From Polynucleobacter meluiroseus (GTDB taxonomy: Bacteria; Pseudomonadota; Gammaproteobacteria; Burkholderiales; Burkholderiaceae), in assembly GCA_945878885.1 (NCBI GenBank), contig CAMCUP010000018.1:1-39144 (forward strand): a stretch of 39,144 nucleotides of DNA, given 5' to 3'. Below are positions 1-8,622 of this stretch, piece by piece. The notes under the pieces were generated by a model. It was not told the DNA's origin. It ran no database searches and saw nothing but the letters and a program-made list of their open reading frames with translations. Positions within the stretch are counted from its first letter, which is position 1, and the number at the start of each line of letters is the position of its first letter. Position numbers and translations under genes: made by a program.

Positions 1-272
1 TGATGATTGTCATTTCTAATTCAGTGTATGGATGGATTAAAGCAAGTCAAAAATCAGGCTATGACCAGCGCTACTTTTCAGTCGATTTCAATCGCACTGA
101 TCACGCTAAAGTTGCTGCAGCCTATGGCATTAAATCCTGGCGTGTAGAAGATCCGCTCAAATTAGAGGCCATAATGAAAGAGGCTATTGCTAGTGATGAA
201 CCAACACTCATCGACATCATCGCTCAGCCCTTACAAGATGCACAAGCTCCAGTTAGCCAATGGATGGGTTAA
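1..272 (+). CDS. C-terminal end of a thiamine-diphosphate enzyme (partial)
   Basis: The reading frame enters from outside the window, so only about the last 90 residues are visible. They fit the end of the C-terminal ThDP-binding domain of acetolactate-synthase/benzoylformate-decarboxylase-type enzymes: the NSVYGW stretch follows the cofactor-binding region, and a TLIDI strand with a typical short tail comes near the end. These enzymes make or break bonds next to a keto group; the substrate cannot be told from the tail. The stop codon lies directly against the stop of the convergent Bug gene. The neighbouring CoA-transferase and enoyl-CoA hydratase suggest a shared catabolic theme (inference). 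The first methionine at position 3 is internal, not the start. Confidence 0.8.
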   Translation, partial: MIVISNSVYGWIKASQKSGYDQRYFSVDFNRTDHAKVAAAYGIKSWRVEDPLKLEAIMKEAIASDEPTLIDIIAQPLQDAQAPVSQWMG

Positions 273-1244
273 TCATTCCATCTTAGCGCCAGATAGCCTG
301 ACTACTTCGGCTAATGCTGGCGCTTCAGCCGTTAAGGCCGCCTGAAACTGGGCTGGTGACTTGGATAAGACTAAATCCATGCCTTGTGAAGCTAACTTTT
401 GTTTAACGCCAGCTTGGGTCATGCCTTTAGCAACCGCTGCAAACATTTTATTTACGATGATTGCGGGGGTTCCCGCAGGAAAATAAAGTCCATAAGAAAA
501 GGTGGAGTTATATCCCATTAACCCACTCTCTTCCGCGCTAGGAATTCCGGGGATCGCTGCTGAAGGTTTAGCAGAAGTTAACGCTAGCGCCCTTAAGGTG
601 CCATTTTTGATAAAACCCATCACTGTTGGCGGCGTGGCAAACATGACCTGAGTATTTCCGGCAATAGTGGATACTGCTGCTGGACTGCCGCCCTTAAATT
701 GAATAGTGGTGAACTTCACTTGAGTAACACCTTCAAACAAAGCAGTCGCCAAATGGGGTGTTGAACCATTGCCAGACGAGGCATTAAAAAGAACGCCCGG
801 GTTTGCTTTACCAAATTTAATTAAGTCTTGTAAATTTTTATAAGGCTCATTAGGGTTAACGCAAATAATCATTGAACCACTAGCAAGGTTGCCTACAGGA
901 ATGAAGTCGGTTTGTTGGTCCAAGGCCATTTTGGGGAAAAGCGCTTTAATTTGTGCATGTGGTCCCGACATCGAAATCGTATAGCCATCGGGCGCTGCTT
1001 TGGCAACTAAATCAGCGGCTATAGCGCCGCCGACGCCCGGCCTATTCTCTACATTCACGGGCACACCAATTTCTTTAGAAATTTGCTCGGCACTAATTCT
1101 GGCAACAAAATCGGCCGCTCCACCTGGGGGATAACCAATGACTAATTTAATTGGCCGTTCAGGATAAACCCCTTGGGCCATGACCGCAGTATTGTGCACA
1201 AGACAGGTAACCATCAAGGCATAACTTAGCTTTCTTAACATCAT
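273..1244 (-). CDS. Bug/TctC-family periplasmic solute-binding protein
   Basis: A 323-residue exported protein of the tripartite tricarboxylate transporter receptor family. It has an N-terminal signal peptide ending near residue 23 (MAQG), then the family hallmarks YPERPIKLVIGYPPGGAAD and, after residue 60, NRPGVGG. Bug proteins bind carboxylates or other small anions in the periplasm. It is the last gene of a minus-strand operon: its ATG directly abuts the stop of the enoyl-CoA hydratase. No TctA/TctB membrane partners are adjacent, so it is an orphan receptor; such orphans are common in beta-proteobacteria. The ligand is unknown, but the operon suggests the substrate of the CoA-dependent pathway. 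Confidence 0.9.
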   Translation of the reverse strand: MMLRKLSYALMVTCLVHNTAVMAQGVYPERPIKLVIGYPPGGAADFVARISAEQISKEIGVPVNVENRPGVGGAIAADLVAKAAPDGYTISMSGPHAQIKALFPKMALDQQTDFIPVGNLASGSMIICVNPNEPYKNLQDLIKFGKANPGVLFNASSGNGSTPHLATALFEGVTQVKFTTIQFKGGSPAAVSTIAGNTQVMFATPPTVMGFIKNGTLRALALTSAKPSAAIPGIPSAEESGLMGYNSTFSYGLYFPAGTPAIIVNKMFAAVAKGMTQAGVKQKLASQGMDLVLSKSPAQFQAALTAEAPALAEVVRLSGAKME

Positions 1245-2027
1245 TTATTTACCTTTAAAAATAGCGGTCCGCTTTTCTGCAAAGGCTTTTCGCCCTTCCT
1301 TGTAATCTTCACTGGAAAAACAGGCATCGACCATTGCCATCGCCCGGGCATGATCTTGTTGATTTTGCTCAGCTAAGGCTTGCTGAATCGCAAATTTACT
1401 TGCAGCAATCGTAAGTGGCGCATTTTCTGCGATCCCTTCAGCGATGGCCAAAACCTCTGCATCTAATGTATTAACGCTATGAACCTTGGACACAAACCCC
1501 ATTTGTAATGCGTCTGCAGAATTAAAACGGCGTGCACTAAAGAAGATATCGGCCGTATTCGCTGGCCCTATGATGCTAATAAAACGCGCTATTCCTTTAG
1601 GGCTATAAGCAAGACCTAAACGTGCAGCGGGCATCCTAAACTGCGCGTCTTCTGCACACAGGCGAATATCGCAAGAGGAAGCAAACCCCAATCCGCCGCC
1701 AAAGCAATAGCCCCGAATACTAGCAACCACGGGTTTCGAACAGGCTATCGGTGCAGCATAGGCTGCTAAGACCGCATTGTTATATTGTTCCTGAGCCTCA
1801 GCAGTGCCTCTTAATTTATCAAATTGGGAAATATCTGCCCCAGAAATAAATGCTTTCTCCCCATCCCCTGCAACCACAATGACGCGGACAGCGGGGTCGG
1901 CATCAAAGGCCTGCATCGCAGCGGGCAAATTGGCCCACATCTCGAAGGTCATTGCATTCATTTTTTCTTGGTTAGAAAAAATAATGAAGCCTACTGCCCC
2001 AGTTTTACGAATAATGAGTTCTGCCAT
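1245..2027 (-). CDS. Enoyl-CoA hydratase/isomerase family protein
   Basis: A 260-residue crotonase-fold protein. The oxyanion-hole segments are visible as FISGADIS near residue 60 and CFGGGLGFASSCDIRL near residue 108. The C-terminal half ends in the usual helical trimerisation region (EGRKAFAEKR). Crotonases hydrate, isomerise or hydrolyse acyl-CoA esters in the cytoplasm; the exact reaction cannot be read from the motifs. It sits 15 bases after the CoA-transferase and abuts the Bug gene, so it is almost certainly co-transcribed. The likely role is processing a CoA ester made by the upstream transferase. Confidence 0.9.
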   Translation of the reverse strand: MAELIIRKTGAVGFIIFSNQEKMNAMTFEMWANLPAAMQAFDADPAVRVIVVAGDGEKAFISGADISQFDKLRGTAEAQEQYNNAVLAAYAAPIACSKPVVASIRGYCFGGGLGFASSCDIRLCAEDAQFRMPAARLGLAYSPKGIARFISIIGPANTADIFFSARRFNSADALQMGFVSKVHSVNTLDAEVLAIAEGIAENAPLTIAASKFAIQQALAEQNQQDHARAMAMVDACFSSEDYKEGRKAFAEKRTAIFKGK

Positions 2028-2042
2028 AAGTATTTTATTTGC

Positions 2043-3224
2043 CTAAATAATTGCGTTTTTTGTCAAAGAATCAATCATTGCACTGTCATAGCCTAACTCA
2101 GTCAATATCTCAGTAGTATGCTGACCACGCAAGGGTGAACTGGCGACAATCTGAGATGGAGTTCTAGTTAATTTAATCGACTGGTTTAACAATGCAAGCT
2201 CGCCTAGCGTAGGATGCGTGACCCGCCCAATGGCCCTTAAGTGCTGTACCTGTGGGTCACTAAACACCTGATCCATCGCGTAAATAGGGCCGCAGGGAAT
2301 ACCTTTTTCTAATAATAATTCTACCCATTTAGCGCTCGTTTTATTTATTAAAGTTCTGCTTAACTCAGCATTGAGTCTTGCTCTACCTACGGAGCGGCCT
2401 TTAGCAGATTTAAATTGCTCATCAAGGAGTAAATCTTCACGGTCAATCGCGCTGGCAAATTTTTCCCAAACACCTAAGCCAGTAGCGGCGATATTAATAT
2501 ATCCATCCTCGGTTTTATAAGCTGAAGTTGGCATAAAAGTGGGGTGATCATTACCAACTTGCTTGGCTACCTCGCCACTCATCGTGTAGCGGGCTGCTTG
2601 AAAGTCTAATAAGGTTAAGCCCGCTTGCAAGAGATTGGCTTGAACCCATTGCCCTTGACCGCTTTCATCCCGCTCCAGTAAGGCAGTCATTACCCCCATT
2701 GCTGCTAGTAGGCCAGCAGTTACATCCGTAACAGCGCCGCCTACCCGCATGGGGCCTTCCCCTGGGGTTCCAGTAACCGACATTAGGCCAGATAAACCTT
2801 GGGTAATTTGATCAAAGCCGGGGCGATTTTTATAGGGGCCATCTTCGCCGTAACCCGAAATACTCACTAAGATAATTTTGGGATTGATTTTTTTTAATGA
2901 CTCGTAATCAATCCCTAAGCGAAATTTCACATCAGGTCGATAATTCTCTACGACGACATCGGCAGTTTTTGCTAATTGCTCAAAAATAGCTTTCCCTTCT
3001 GGTGTCTTCAAATTTAAAGTGATTGATCGTTTATTGCGATGCAGATTTTGAAAATCAGCAGCATCGCGTGGGCCTGCATATTCTTCGGGACCGGGATTTT
3101 CAATCTTGACCACATCAGCGCCAAAATCGGCTAAGTGGCGCACACAAACTGGCCCAGCCCGAACGCGTGTTAAATCAAGTACACGAAAACGGGATAAGGC
3201 TTTGGAAGCGACGATTTTTGGCAT
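2043..3224 (-). CDS. Class III CoA-transferase (CaiB/BaiF family)
   Basis: About 393 residues from the chosen ATG. The N-terminal signature FRVLDLTRVRAGPVC and the LADFGADVVKIE segment are typical, as are the NLHRNKRSITLNLK and FDQITQGLSGLMSVTGTPGE blocks. The conserved Asp that forms the acyl-anhydride is the Asp of FADFQNLH-type sequences, here DAADFQNL. The family moves CoA between carboxylic acids in the cytoplasm. A longer frame reaches 3281 but runs into the transporter gene and adds unrelated residues, so I prefer the ATG 2 bases beyond the transporter stop. Operon order is transporter, CoA-transferase, hydratase, Bug protein. The substrate is not identifiable. Confidence 0.88.
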   Translation of the reverse strand: MPKIVASKALSRFRVLDLTRVRAGPVCVRHLADFGADVVKIENPGPEEYAGPRDAADFQNLHRNKRSITLNLKTPEGKAIFEQLAKTADVVVENYRPDVKFRLGIDYESLKKINPKIILVSISGYGEDGPYKNRPGFDQITQGLSGLMSVTGTPGEGPMRVGGAVTDVTAGLLAAMGVMTALLERDESGQGQWVQANLLQAGLTLLDFQAARYTMSGEVAKQVGNDHPTFMPTSAYKTEDGYINIAATGLGVWEKFASAIDREDLLLDEQFKSAKGRSVGRARLNAELSRTLINKTSAKWVELLLEKGIPCGPIYAMDQVFSDPQVQHLRAIGRVTHPTLGELALLNQSIKLTRTPSQIVASSPLRGQHTTEILTELGYDSAMIDSLTKNAII

Positions 3225-3226
3225 GC

Positions 3227-4498
3227 TTAATTCATCATTGCAAGCGCAGGCTTTTTTCTTAAAAGATAAAGGCCGATACAAAACCCCAGGACGCCTAAGG
3301 CGGCAACATAGTATGCGGGTGCCAATACATTTATGGGAATTAAAAGACTGATAAAAATTGGGGTGAGTCCACCAAAAACTGCATAAGCGAGATTGTAAGA
3401 AAAGGATAGTCCTGAGAACCGCACTGCCGCAGGAAAGGCCATTGCCCCAACTGCAGGAACAATGGCAATAACGCCAACAAAAAAACCATTGAGGCCATAG
3501 AGAAGAAAAATATGCTCAGATGAAATTGCCAACTGTTGGTAAAAAATAATTGAAGTGGCTGCCAGCCCAATTGAGCCAATCAGCATGACTCGTCCTGCAT
3601 TAAATTTTCCAGCTAAAGCACCAAAAACTAAACAGCCCACAGTCAAGCATAGGGTTGCAAATATATTAGCTTCAAGTGCCAGTCTAGCAGGAACTTTAAA
3701 TAAAGTTTGCAACAAGGTTGGCGTCATCAGAATCATCGTCACAATTGCTGCAGATAACACCCAAGTCATTAATGCGGTTAACACGATTGCTGGGCGATGC
3801 GCACGTAAAACTACCTTTAAGGGTAATTCTTGGCCACTTAATTGCTGTTGCATTGCTTTAAAAACTGGGGTTTCATGCAGCCACTGCCTCAGAAAAACTG
3901 CAATGACCCCAAAAACTCCACCTAAAATAAAGGGGACACGCCAACCCCCTCCTAAAATTTGCTCCGGTGTGTAAAAAGTATTAATTAAAACGGCCACAAT
4001 GGCACCCAATAAAATTCCGCCAGTTAATCCAGCCGTTAAGACTGCACATGCAAAACTGACATAGCGAGGGGCCACATGCTCGGCGACAAATACCCACGCC
4101 CCCGGAACCTCGCCACCAATCGCTGCGCCTTGCATCATCCGTAATAATAATAAAATAATTGGCGCATAAATACCGATATCAGCATAAGTTGGCATCAGCC
4201 CAATTGCTAAAGTTGGAATAGCCATTAAAAATATACTGAGGGTAAACATTTTTTTTCGGCCACGAGTATCGCCAAAATGGGCCATGACGATACCGCCAAT
4301 TGGGCGGACTAAATAACCTGCTGCAAAAATACCAAAGATTTGTAACTGGCGTAACCAGTCAGGCATATTGGCTGGAAAAAATAATGCGCCAATGGAGGTG
4401 GCAAAATAGACAAAGATAATGAAGTCGTAAAATTCGAGTACACCACCGAGCGCGGAAAGGCTCAAGATTTTTAATTCAGAACGACTAAGTGAGCTCAT
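3227..4498 (-). CDS. MFS transporter, metabolite:H+ symporter (MHS) type
   Basis: A 423-residue inner-membrane carrier with about twelve hydrophobic segments. The start reads SLGGVLEFYDF-like (ALGGVLEFYDFIIF), and the loop after helix 2 reads GGIVMAHFGDTRGRKKMF, the standard MHS/ProP-KgtP signature for carboxylate or betaine uptake. The ATG at 4496-4498 is preceded in frame by a TTG, and neither has a strong ribosome site. It is the first gene of the four-gene catabolic operon, so it probably imports the acid that the CoA-transferase activates. The operon therefore has both an MFS carrier and an orphan Bug receptor. Confidence 0.9.
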   Translation of the reverse strand: MSSLSRSELKILSLSALGGVLEFYDFIIFVYFATSIGALFFPANMPDWLRQLQIFGIFAAGYLVRPIGGIVMAHFGDTRGRKKMFTLSIFLMAIPTLAIGLMPTYADIGIYAPIILLLLRMMQGAAIGGEVPGAWVFVAEHVAPRYVSFACAVLTAGLTGGILLGAIVAVLINTFYTPEQILGGGWRVPFILGGVFGVIAVFLRQWLHETPVFKAMQQQLSGQELPLKVVLRAHRPAIVLTALMTWVLSAAIVTMILMTPTLLQTLFKVPARLALEANIFATLCLTVGCLVFGALAGKFNAGRVMLIGSIGLAATSIIFYQQLAISSEHIFLLYGLNGFFVGVIAIVPAVGAMAFPAAVRFSGLSFSYNLAYAVFGGLTPIFISLLIPINVLAPAYYVAALGVLGFCIGLYLLRKKPALAMMN

Positions 4499-4553
4499 CA
4501 ATACTATCTTTTAGGTGAGTGGCCAATAGGCTATCGTAGGTTGCTATTACTTG

Positions 4554-4913
4554 CTACTTGAAATTACTGGGCTTACATTGATATTCAATCGTTTTATTAC
4601 CGTCGGCCAGATCTTGGACTGTCATTAAACCCGTTTTTGGATTGATCAAGGTCGTTGAGGCACTGGTATTACTTTTATAATTAATAGTATAAATACCATT
4701 CTTTTTGGATATCTGAGCAACCCCACCCAAAGCATCGGTTTTACCATTTTTCATTATCAACTCGTCAATTTGATAAACCCACTGCTGCTTATGGTGATGC
4801 ACTTGTATCAATAAATTAGTTGATGAGTTAGCCTCAGCGCAAACCAGCCGAACCCCTTTAGCGTGGGCACTAAAGGAAAAAAGAATGCCTAATATTAATA
4901 TCGATAGCTTCAT
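4554..4913 (-). CDS. Small exported protein of unknown function
   Basis: A 119-residue protein with a clear signal peptide (MKLSILILGILFSFSAHA) and a mature part of about 100 residues rich in Asn, Thr and Lys. It has two cysteines (VCAE near residue 25 and YQCK near the C-terminus) that could form a disulfide clamping the two ends of a small beta fold. I do not recognise the family. It lies downstream of nothing obvious and is separated from the transporter gene by about 55 bases. A periplasmic location is inferred from the signal peptide. Confidence 0.7.
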   Translation of the reverse strand: MKLSILILGILFSFSAHAKGVRLVCAEANSSTNLLIQVHHHKQQWVYQIDELIMKNGKTDALGGVAQISKKNGIYTINYKSNTSASTTLINPKTGLMTVQDLADGNKTIEYQCKPSNFK

Positions 4914-5065
4914 TTCAATCCCTTTAAAATTATGGCTTAATTATCACTCAATTAGCCCCAGCAAGCCCCTGCAAACTGCAGCAATGCTGACCCTTTAGTA
5001 ATAATAAGGTAGCCTCGCTAAATCCTGTTATAAATATAGCTATATTAGCCTTTGGAGGATGTAGC

Positions 5066-6172
5066 ATGCGTTTTAGAGGTATCCGCGCTTTTGTTTATTT
5101 ACTGAGCTGTGCGCTTTGCTGCATCTCATTGGCCGCTTTCGCACACCGCGCCAATGAACCTGAACACCAGATATTTCACGAGGGCAACTTACCTCTCGAA
5201 AATGGCGCCTTTATTCGTGTGTTCTCTCTAAGCTACACCACGCAAGGCACTTTAAATAAAGATAAAAGTAATGCTATTTTGGTGGTCACAGCCATTGGTG
5301 GAAACCATCATCGCCTAGATTATTTAATTGGCCCAGGCAAGGCACTAGATCCTGAAAAATATTTCATTATTTCTACCGATGCCATTGGTAATGGTCTCAC
5401 TACCTCCCCATCAAATAGTAAGTTACAAGCAAATACGAGTTTTCCTGAATTTAATATTCGCGATATGGTGAACTCGCAATATCGTCTTGTTGCCGATTAC
5501 TTTAGTATTACTAAATTGGTAGCCGTAATTGGTGCTTCGATGGGTGGCATGCAAGCCTTGCAATGGGGAGTTTCCTACCCTTATGCCATGCAAGCCATTA
5601 TTCCAATTGTGCCACTTGCAAAAACGCCTCCTTGGACAACGGGCATTTTAGAAATGCTGCGCCAAAGTATTATGGCCGACCCCAATTACCGCGATGGCCA
5701 ATATGACAAACCTCTAGAAGCAGGTATGCGACTTTGGTCTGGCTGGCTTAGCGGTGTCATTGTGCGCACCCCTGCCTACCAAAATCAATTAATTAACTCT
5801 CCTGAAGCTGAAATAGAAGCTCTTCGCAAAATCCAAGATGCGGGTTGGAAAAGAATGGACGCTAATGATTGGATTTGGCAGTCACGCGCCTATGATCGCC
5901 ATGATGTAGGTCAAACTGCTGGCTTTAATGGCGATACAGCCGCAGCCCTACGATCAATTAAAGCAAAAACATTAATTTTGGCTGGTACAGGCGACTTACT
6001 TAACCCAGAAGCAGACGCCCTGAAAACTGCCAAGCTCATTCCTAATGCTAAATATATTGCCATTAATGATCGCCTACCGATGGGACACTACTCTGGTGCG
6101 GGTGCCACCAAAGAAGAAAACGATTTGCAAAATCAAGTCATTAAAAGCTTCTTAGCAACGCTTAAACCTTAA
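5066..6172 (+). CDS. Exported alpha/beta-hydrolase, homoserine O-acetyltransferase (MetX)-like
   Basis: A 368-residue protein with a strong ribosome site (GGAGG) 8 bases before the ATG and an N-terminal signal peptide (hydrophobic residues 10-25, AFAH cleavage). The fold and motifs are MetX-like: DYLIGPGKALDPEKYF, the nucleophile elbow GASMGGMQALQW with Ser158, the acid in AGTGDLLNPEAD, and the His in MGHYSGAG near the end. Cytoplasmic MetX enzymes acylate homoserine, but this one is exported, so methionine biosynthesis is unlikely; an esterase or acyltransferase in the periplasm is more plausible (inference). It stands alone, with about 150 bases of non-coding DNA on each side. Confidence 0.85.
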   Translation: MRFRGIRAFVYLLSCALCCISLAAFAHRANEPEHQIFHEGNLPLENGAFIRVFSLSYTTQGTLNKDKSNAILVVTAIGGNHHRLDYLIGPGKALDPEKYFIISTDAIGNGLTTSPSNSKLQANTSFPEFNIRDMVNSQYRLVADYFSITKLVAVIGASMGGMQALQWGVSYPYAMQAIIPIVPLAKTPPWTTGILEMLRQSIMADPNYRDGQYDKPLEAGMRLWSGWLSGVIVRTPAYQNQLINSPEAEIEALRKIQDAGWKRMDANDWIWQSRAYDRHDVGQTAGFNGDTAAALRSIKAKTLILAGTGDLLNPEADALKTAKLIPNAKYIAINDRLPMGHYSGAGATKEENDLQNQVIKSFLATLKP

Positions 6173-6336
6173 TTATCTACTTTAGCTATAAACCGTTACT
6201 TTTAAGCGCTAACTTCGAGCCCTAACTTCGAACATTGACTATATGACCTTCAGCGGGCGATCCGGGGCAGGATCTAAATACGCTCTTAATTGGTTTATAT
6301 TAGCTCTAATTATTATTATAAAAATTTGAGGGAAAC

Positions 6337-7539
6337 ATGGAAAATCTAAAACCTGCCATCGATGCCCTATTTATCATGCTAGGCGCTGTCATGGTATTGG
6401 CAATGCATGCGGGCTTTGCTTTTTTAGAACTTGGTACGGTCCGAGAAAAAAACCAAGTCAATGCCTTAGTCAAAATTTTAATTGATTTTGCGGTCTCAAC
6501 TATTGCCTATTTTTTTATTGGCTATGGGCTAGCATATGGAATTGGCTTTTGGGATTCAGCCACTATCTTGTCGCAAAAAAGTGGCTTTGAATTAGTTAAA
6601 TTCTTCTTTTTGCTCACCTTTGCAGCCGCAATTCCCGCAATTGTTTCTGGTGGCATTGCCGAGCGCGCTAAATTCAACCCTCAATTAATTGCTAGCTTTA
6701 TTTTGGTCGGCTTTCTTTATCCCTTTTTCGAAGGCATTGTTTGGAATCAAAACTACGGCATTCAAGCGTGGATCAAAGGCTTAACTGGCGAAGAATTTCA
6801 TGATTTCGCCGGCTCAATCGTCGTACATGCAGTTGGAGGTTGGATTGCCTTACCGGCCATTATTTTATTAGGTGCACGTTATGGGCGGTACAACAAAGAT
6901 GGCAAGGTCTCAGCACATCCACCTTCGAGCATTCCATTTCTTGCTCTAGGCGCGTGGATTCTGACAGTGGGCTGGTTTGGCTTTAATGTGATGAGCGCAC
7001 AAACCATCGATAAGATGAGCGGCCTAGTAGCAATGAACTCTCTAATGGCTATGGTTGGTGGCACTCTAGCTGCATGGTTGGTGGGTAAAAATGATCCCGG
7101 CTTCGCCTATAACGGGCCATTAGCTGGCTTAGTTGCTGTTTGTGCGGGCTCCGATTTAATGCATCCGGTAGGCGCTCTAGTAGTTGGGCTTGTTGCTGGC
7201 GCTCTATTTGTCAAAGTATTTACCTTAGAACAAAATCGCTGGCGCATTGATGATGTTCTGGGAGTGTGGCCCTTGCATGGCTTATGTGGCCTTTGGGGCG
7301 GCTTAGCTGCTGGCATCTTTGGGCAGAAATTTTTTGGGGGAATGGGCGGCATATCCTTTTCAGCACAATTAATTGGCTCAGCCCTTGGGGTAACAATCGC
7401 ACTTGTTGGTGGGTTTATTGTGTATGGCGTTCTGAAGCGTACGATGGGACTAAAACTAAGTCCCGAAGAGGAACATGCTGGCGCTGATTTAAGCATTCAT
7501 CAAATTACCTCGACGCCAGGCAAAGAGTCAGCTTGGTAG
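6337..7539 (+). CDS. amt: Ammonium transporter, Amt family
   Basis: A 400-residue, eleven-helix channel with no signal peptide. The N-terminus carries the typical MHAGFAFLELGTVREKN block. The pore histidines are present as FAGSIVVHAVGG (His164) and WPLHGLCGLWGG (His314). It conducts NH4+/NH3 across the inner membrane. A good ribosome site (GAGGGAAAC) precedes the ATG. No PII gene (glnK) follows, unlike the common glnK-amtB pair. The C-terminal tail (LSPEEEHAGADLSIHQIT) matches the conserved tail that contacts PII in other Amt proteins, so control by a PII encoded elsewhere is likely. Confidence 0.95.
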   Translation: MENLKPAIDALFIMLGAVMVLAMHAGFAFLELGTVREKNQVNALVKILIDFAVSTIAYFFIGYGLAYGIGFWDSATILSQKSGFELVKFFFLLTFAAAIPAIVSGGIAERAKFNPQLIASFILVGFLYPFFEGIVWNQNYGIQAWIKGLTGEEFHDFAGSIVVHAVGGWIALPAIILLGARYGRYNKDGKVSAHPPSSIPFLALGAWILTVGWFGFNVMSAQTIDKMSGLVAMNSLMAMVGGTLAAWLVGKNDPGFAYNGPLAGLVAVCAGSDLMHPVGALVVGLVAGALFVKVFTLEQNRWRIDDVLGVWPLHGLCGLWGGLAAGIFGQKFFGGMGGISFSAQLIGSALGVTIALVGGFIVYGVLKRTMGLKLSPEEEHAGADLSIHQITSTPGKESAW

Positions 7540-7608
7540 AAACTAATGCATACTGCTTACTGAACTAATACTTATTTCCCACTAACTTATATTGATTGAA
7601 AGCGAAAA

Positions 7609-8091
7609 ATGATTCCTTTATTCAAAAAATATCTTTCATTAGACCGTCTTATAGCAATTGCCCTATTTACTGCAAGCGCTAATGTGCTGGCCGTCTCACA
7701 CGTAGGCGGAGAAGTGCCCTATGAAAACATCGAAGCCACGGTTATTCCTTTAGTGGATGGACCTAAAACCATTTTGGGGCAATCATTTAAATATCCGAGT
7801 GGCACACCACTAATTAATGCTTTCAACATTAATATACCTGTAGGTAAGAAAACTTCACTGCATAAACATGCGGTTCCACTATTTGTATATGTTGTTTCCG
7901 GCGAAATGATAGTTGACTATGGCAGTAAAGGTAAGCGTACTTTTAAAGCTGGGGCTGCATACATAGAAGCAATTGAATGGTGCCATATTGCTCAAGCCGT
8001 AGGTAATCAACCAGCAAAAATTATTGGGGTTTATCTTGGGCAAGAAAAACCCGATCAAATTAAACCAGAGACGTGCACTAAACCGAATTAA
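7609..8091 (+). CDS. Exported cupin-domain protein
   Basis: A 160-residue protein with an N-terminal hydrophobic export segment (residues 13-30, cleavage near NVLAVS). A single cupin barrel follows: the first metal motif reads GKKTSLHKHAVPLFVYVVSGE near residue 85, and the second motif region ends in EWCHIAQAVGNQPAKI. The first motif is well kept (His-x-His). The function is unknown; small periplasmic cupins often bind a metal or a small anion. The gene runs convergent to the SnoaL-like gene and the two stop codons overlap by three bases. Confidence 0.8.
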   Translation: MIPLFKKYLSLDRLIAIALFTASANVLAVSHVGGEVPYENIEATVIPLVDGPKTILGQSFKYPSGTPLINAFNINIPVGKKTSLHKHAVPLFVYVVSGEMIVDYGSKGKRTFKAGAAYIEAIEWCHIAQAVGNQPAKIIGVYLGQEKPDQIKPETCTKPN

Positions 8092-8456
8092 AGTGCTCTT
8101 AAATTGGCGATAGCAATCATCTGCCAATTGCCTTGATTTTGCTTCCAAACACTAAGACGTGCAAAAGATTTAGCTGGAAGTCTTTTGCCGTCTATAGTTT
8201 CCTCAACGGCCAGCATATTTGTAACTACTAGGGAGTCGTCTGCCTGTGTCACTTTGAAATCGCTTACCGTACACTTACCAATCTTTTCGTTTTTAATCAT
8301 TTGAATCTCGGCAGCTCTATCGCGAGCTCCATCAGAATGAACTGATTGAAATCCGGGAGCAAACATCGCTTCTACGGCCGGCCAATTACACGCCGTAATT
8401 TCAGCTAAAAGCTGACGGTAGAGGCGCTCACCTTCTGCAGCAATATTCATATCCAC
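8088..8456 (-). CDS. SnoaL/DUF4440-like NTF2-fold protein
   Basis: A 122-residue cytoplasmic protein with the pattern of small NTF2-fold proteins: an N-terminal helix (EGERLYRQLLAEITACNWPAVEAMFAPGFQSVHSDG), a middle with a KIGKCTVSDFKVTQ strand, and a C-terminal strand ending WQMIAIANLRAL. The family includes isomerases, cyclases and many proteins of unknown role. No catalytic set can be assigned here. It overlaps the convergent cupin gene at the stop codons and may be the last gene of the minus-strand run from 10.87 kb. Confidence 0.7.
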   Translation of the reverse strand: MDMNIAAEGERLYRQLLAEITACNWPAVEAMFAPGFQSVHSDGARDRAAEIQMIKNEKIGKCTVSDFKVTQADDSLVVTNMLAVEETIDGKRLPAKSFARLSVWKQNQGNWQMIAIANLRAL

Positions 8457-8460
8457 GGGT

Positions 8461-8580
8461 TTATGTCTCCAAGTAAAGTGACTGCAAGTAATAGTGCTCT
8501 AAAATCGGGCCAAGCGCTAAGGCAATTAACAAAATAACTGGCTCAAAAACCATGATCAAAACCTTTGGGGTAAAAAGCAT
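8461..8580 (-). pseudogene. Probable C-terminal scrap of a TctA-type permease
   Basis: A 39-codon frame between the Bug gene and the SnoaL-like gene. It encodes a hydrophobic helix followed by LALGPILEHYYLQSLYLE. This resembles the end of TctA, the large membrane subunit of tripartite tricarboxylate transporters, where a helix leads into an LGPLLE..LRQSL-like motif. It lies just downstream of a TctC-family gene, the expected place for tctA or tctB. There is no good ribosome site at the upstream ATG; the internal ATG at 8551-8553 has an AAGG nearby. I read it as the last piece of a lost permease (inference from remembered motifs, not a search). Confidence 0.35.
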
Positions 8581-8622
8581 TTACTAACATCATGTAATTA
8601 ATAAAAAGGAAAGCAAATACCC

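Noticed and set aside
3225..3281. Longer start of the CoA-transferase
   Set aside because: It lies inside the transporter gene and adds residues (YRPLSFKKKACACNDELS) not typical of the family.
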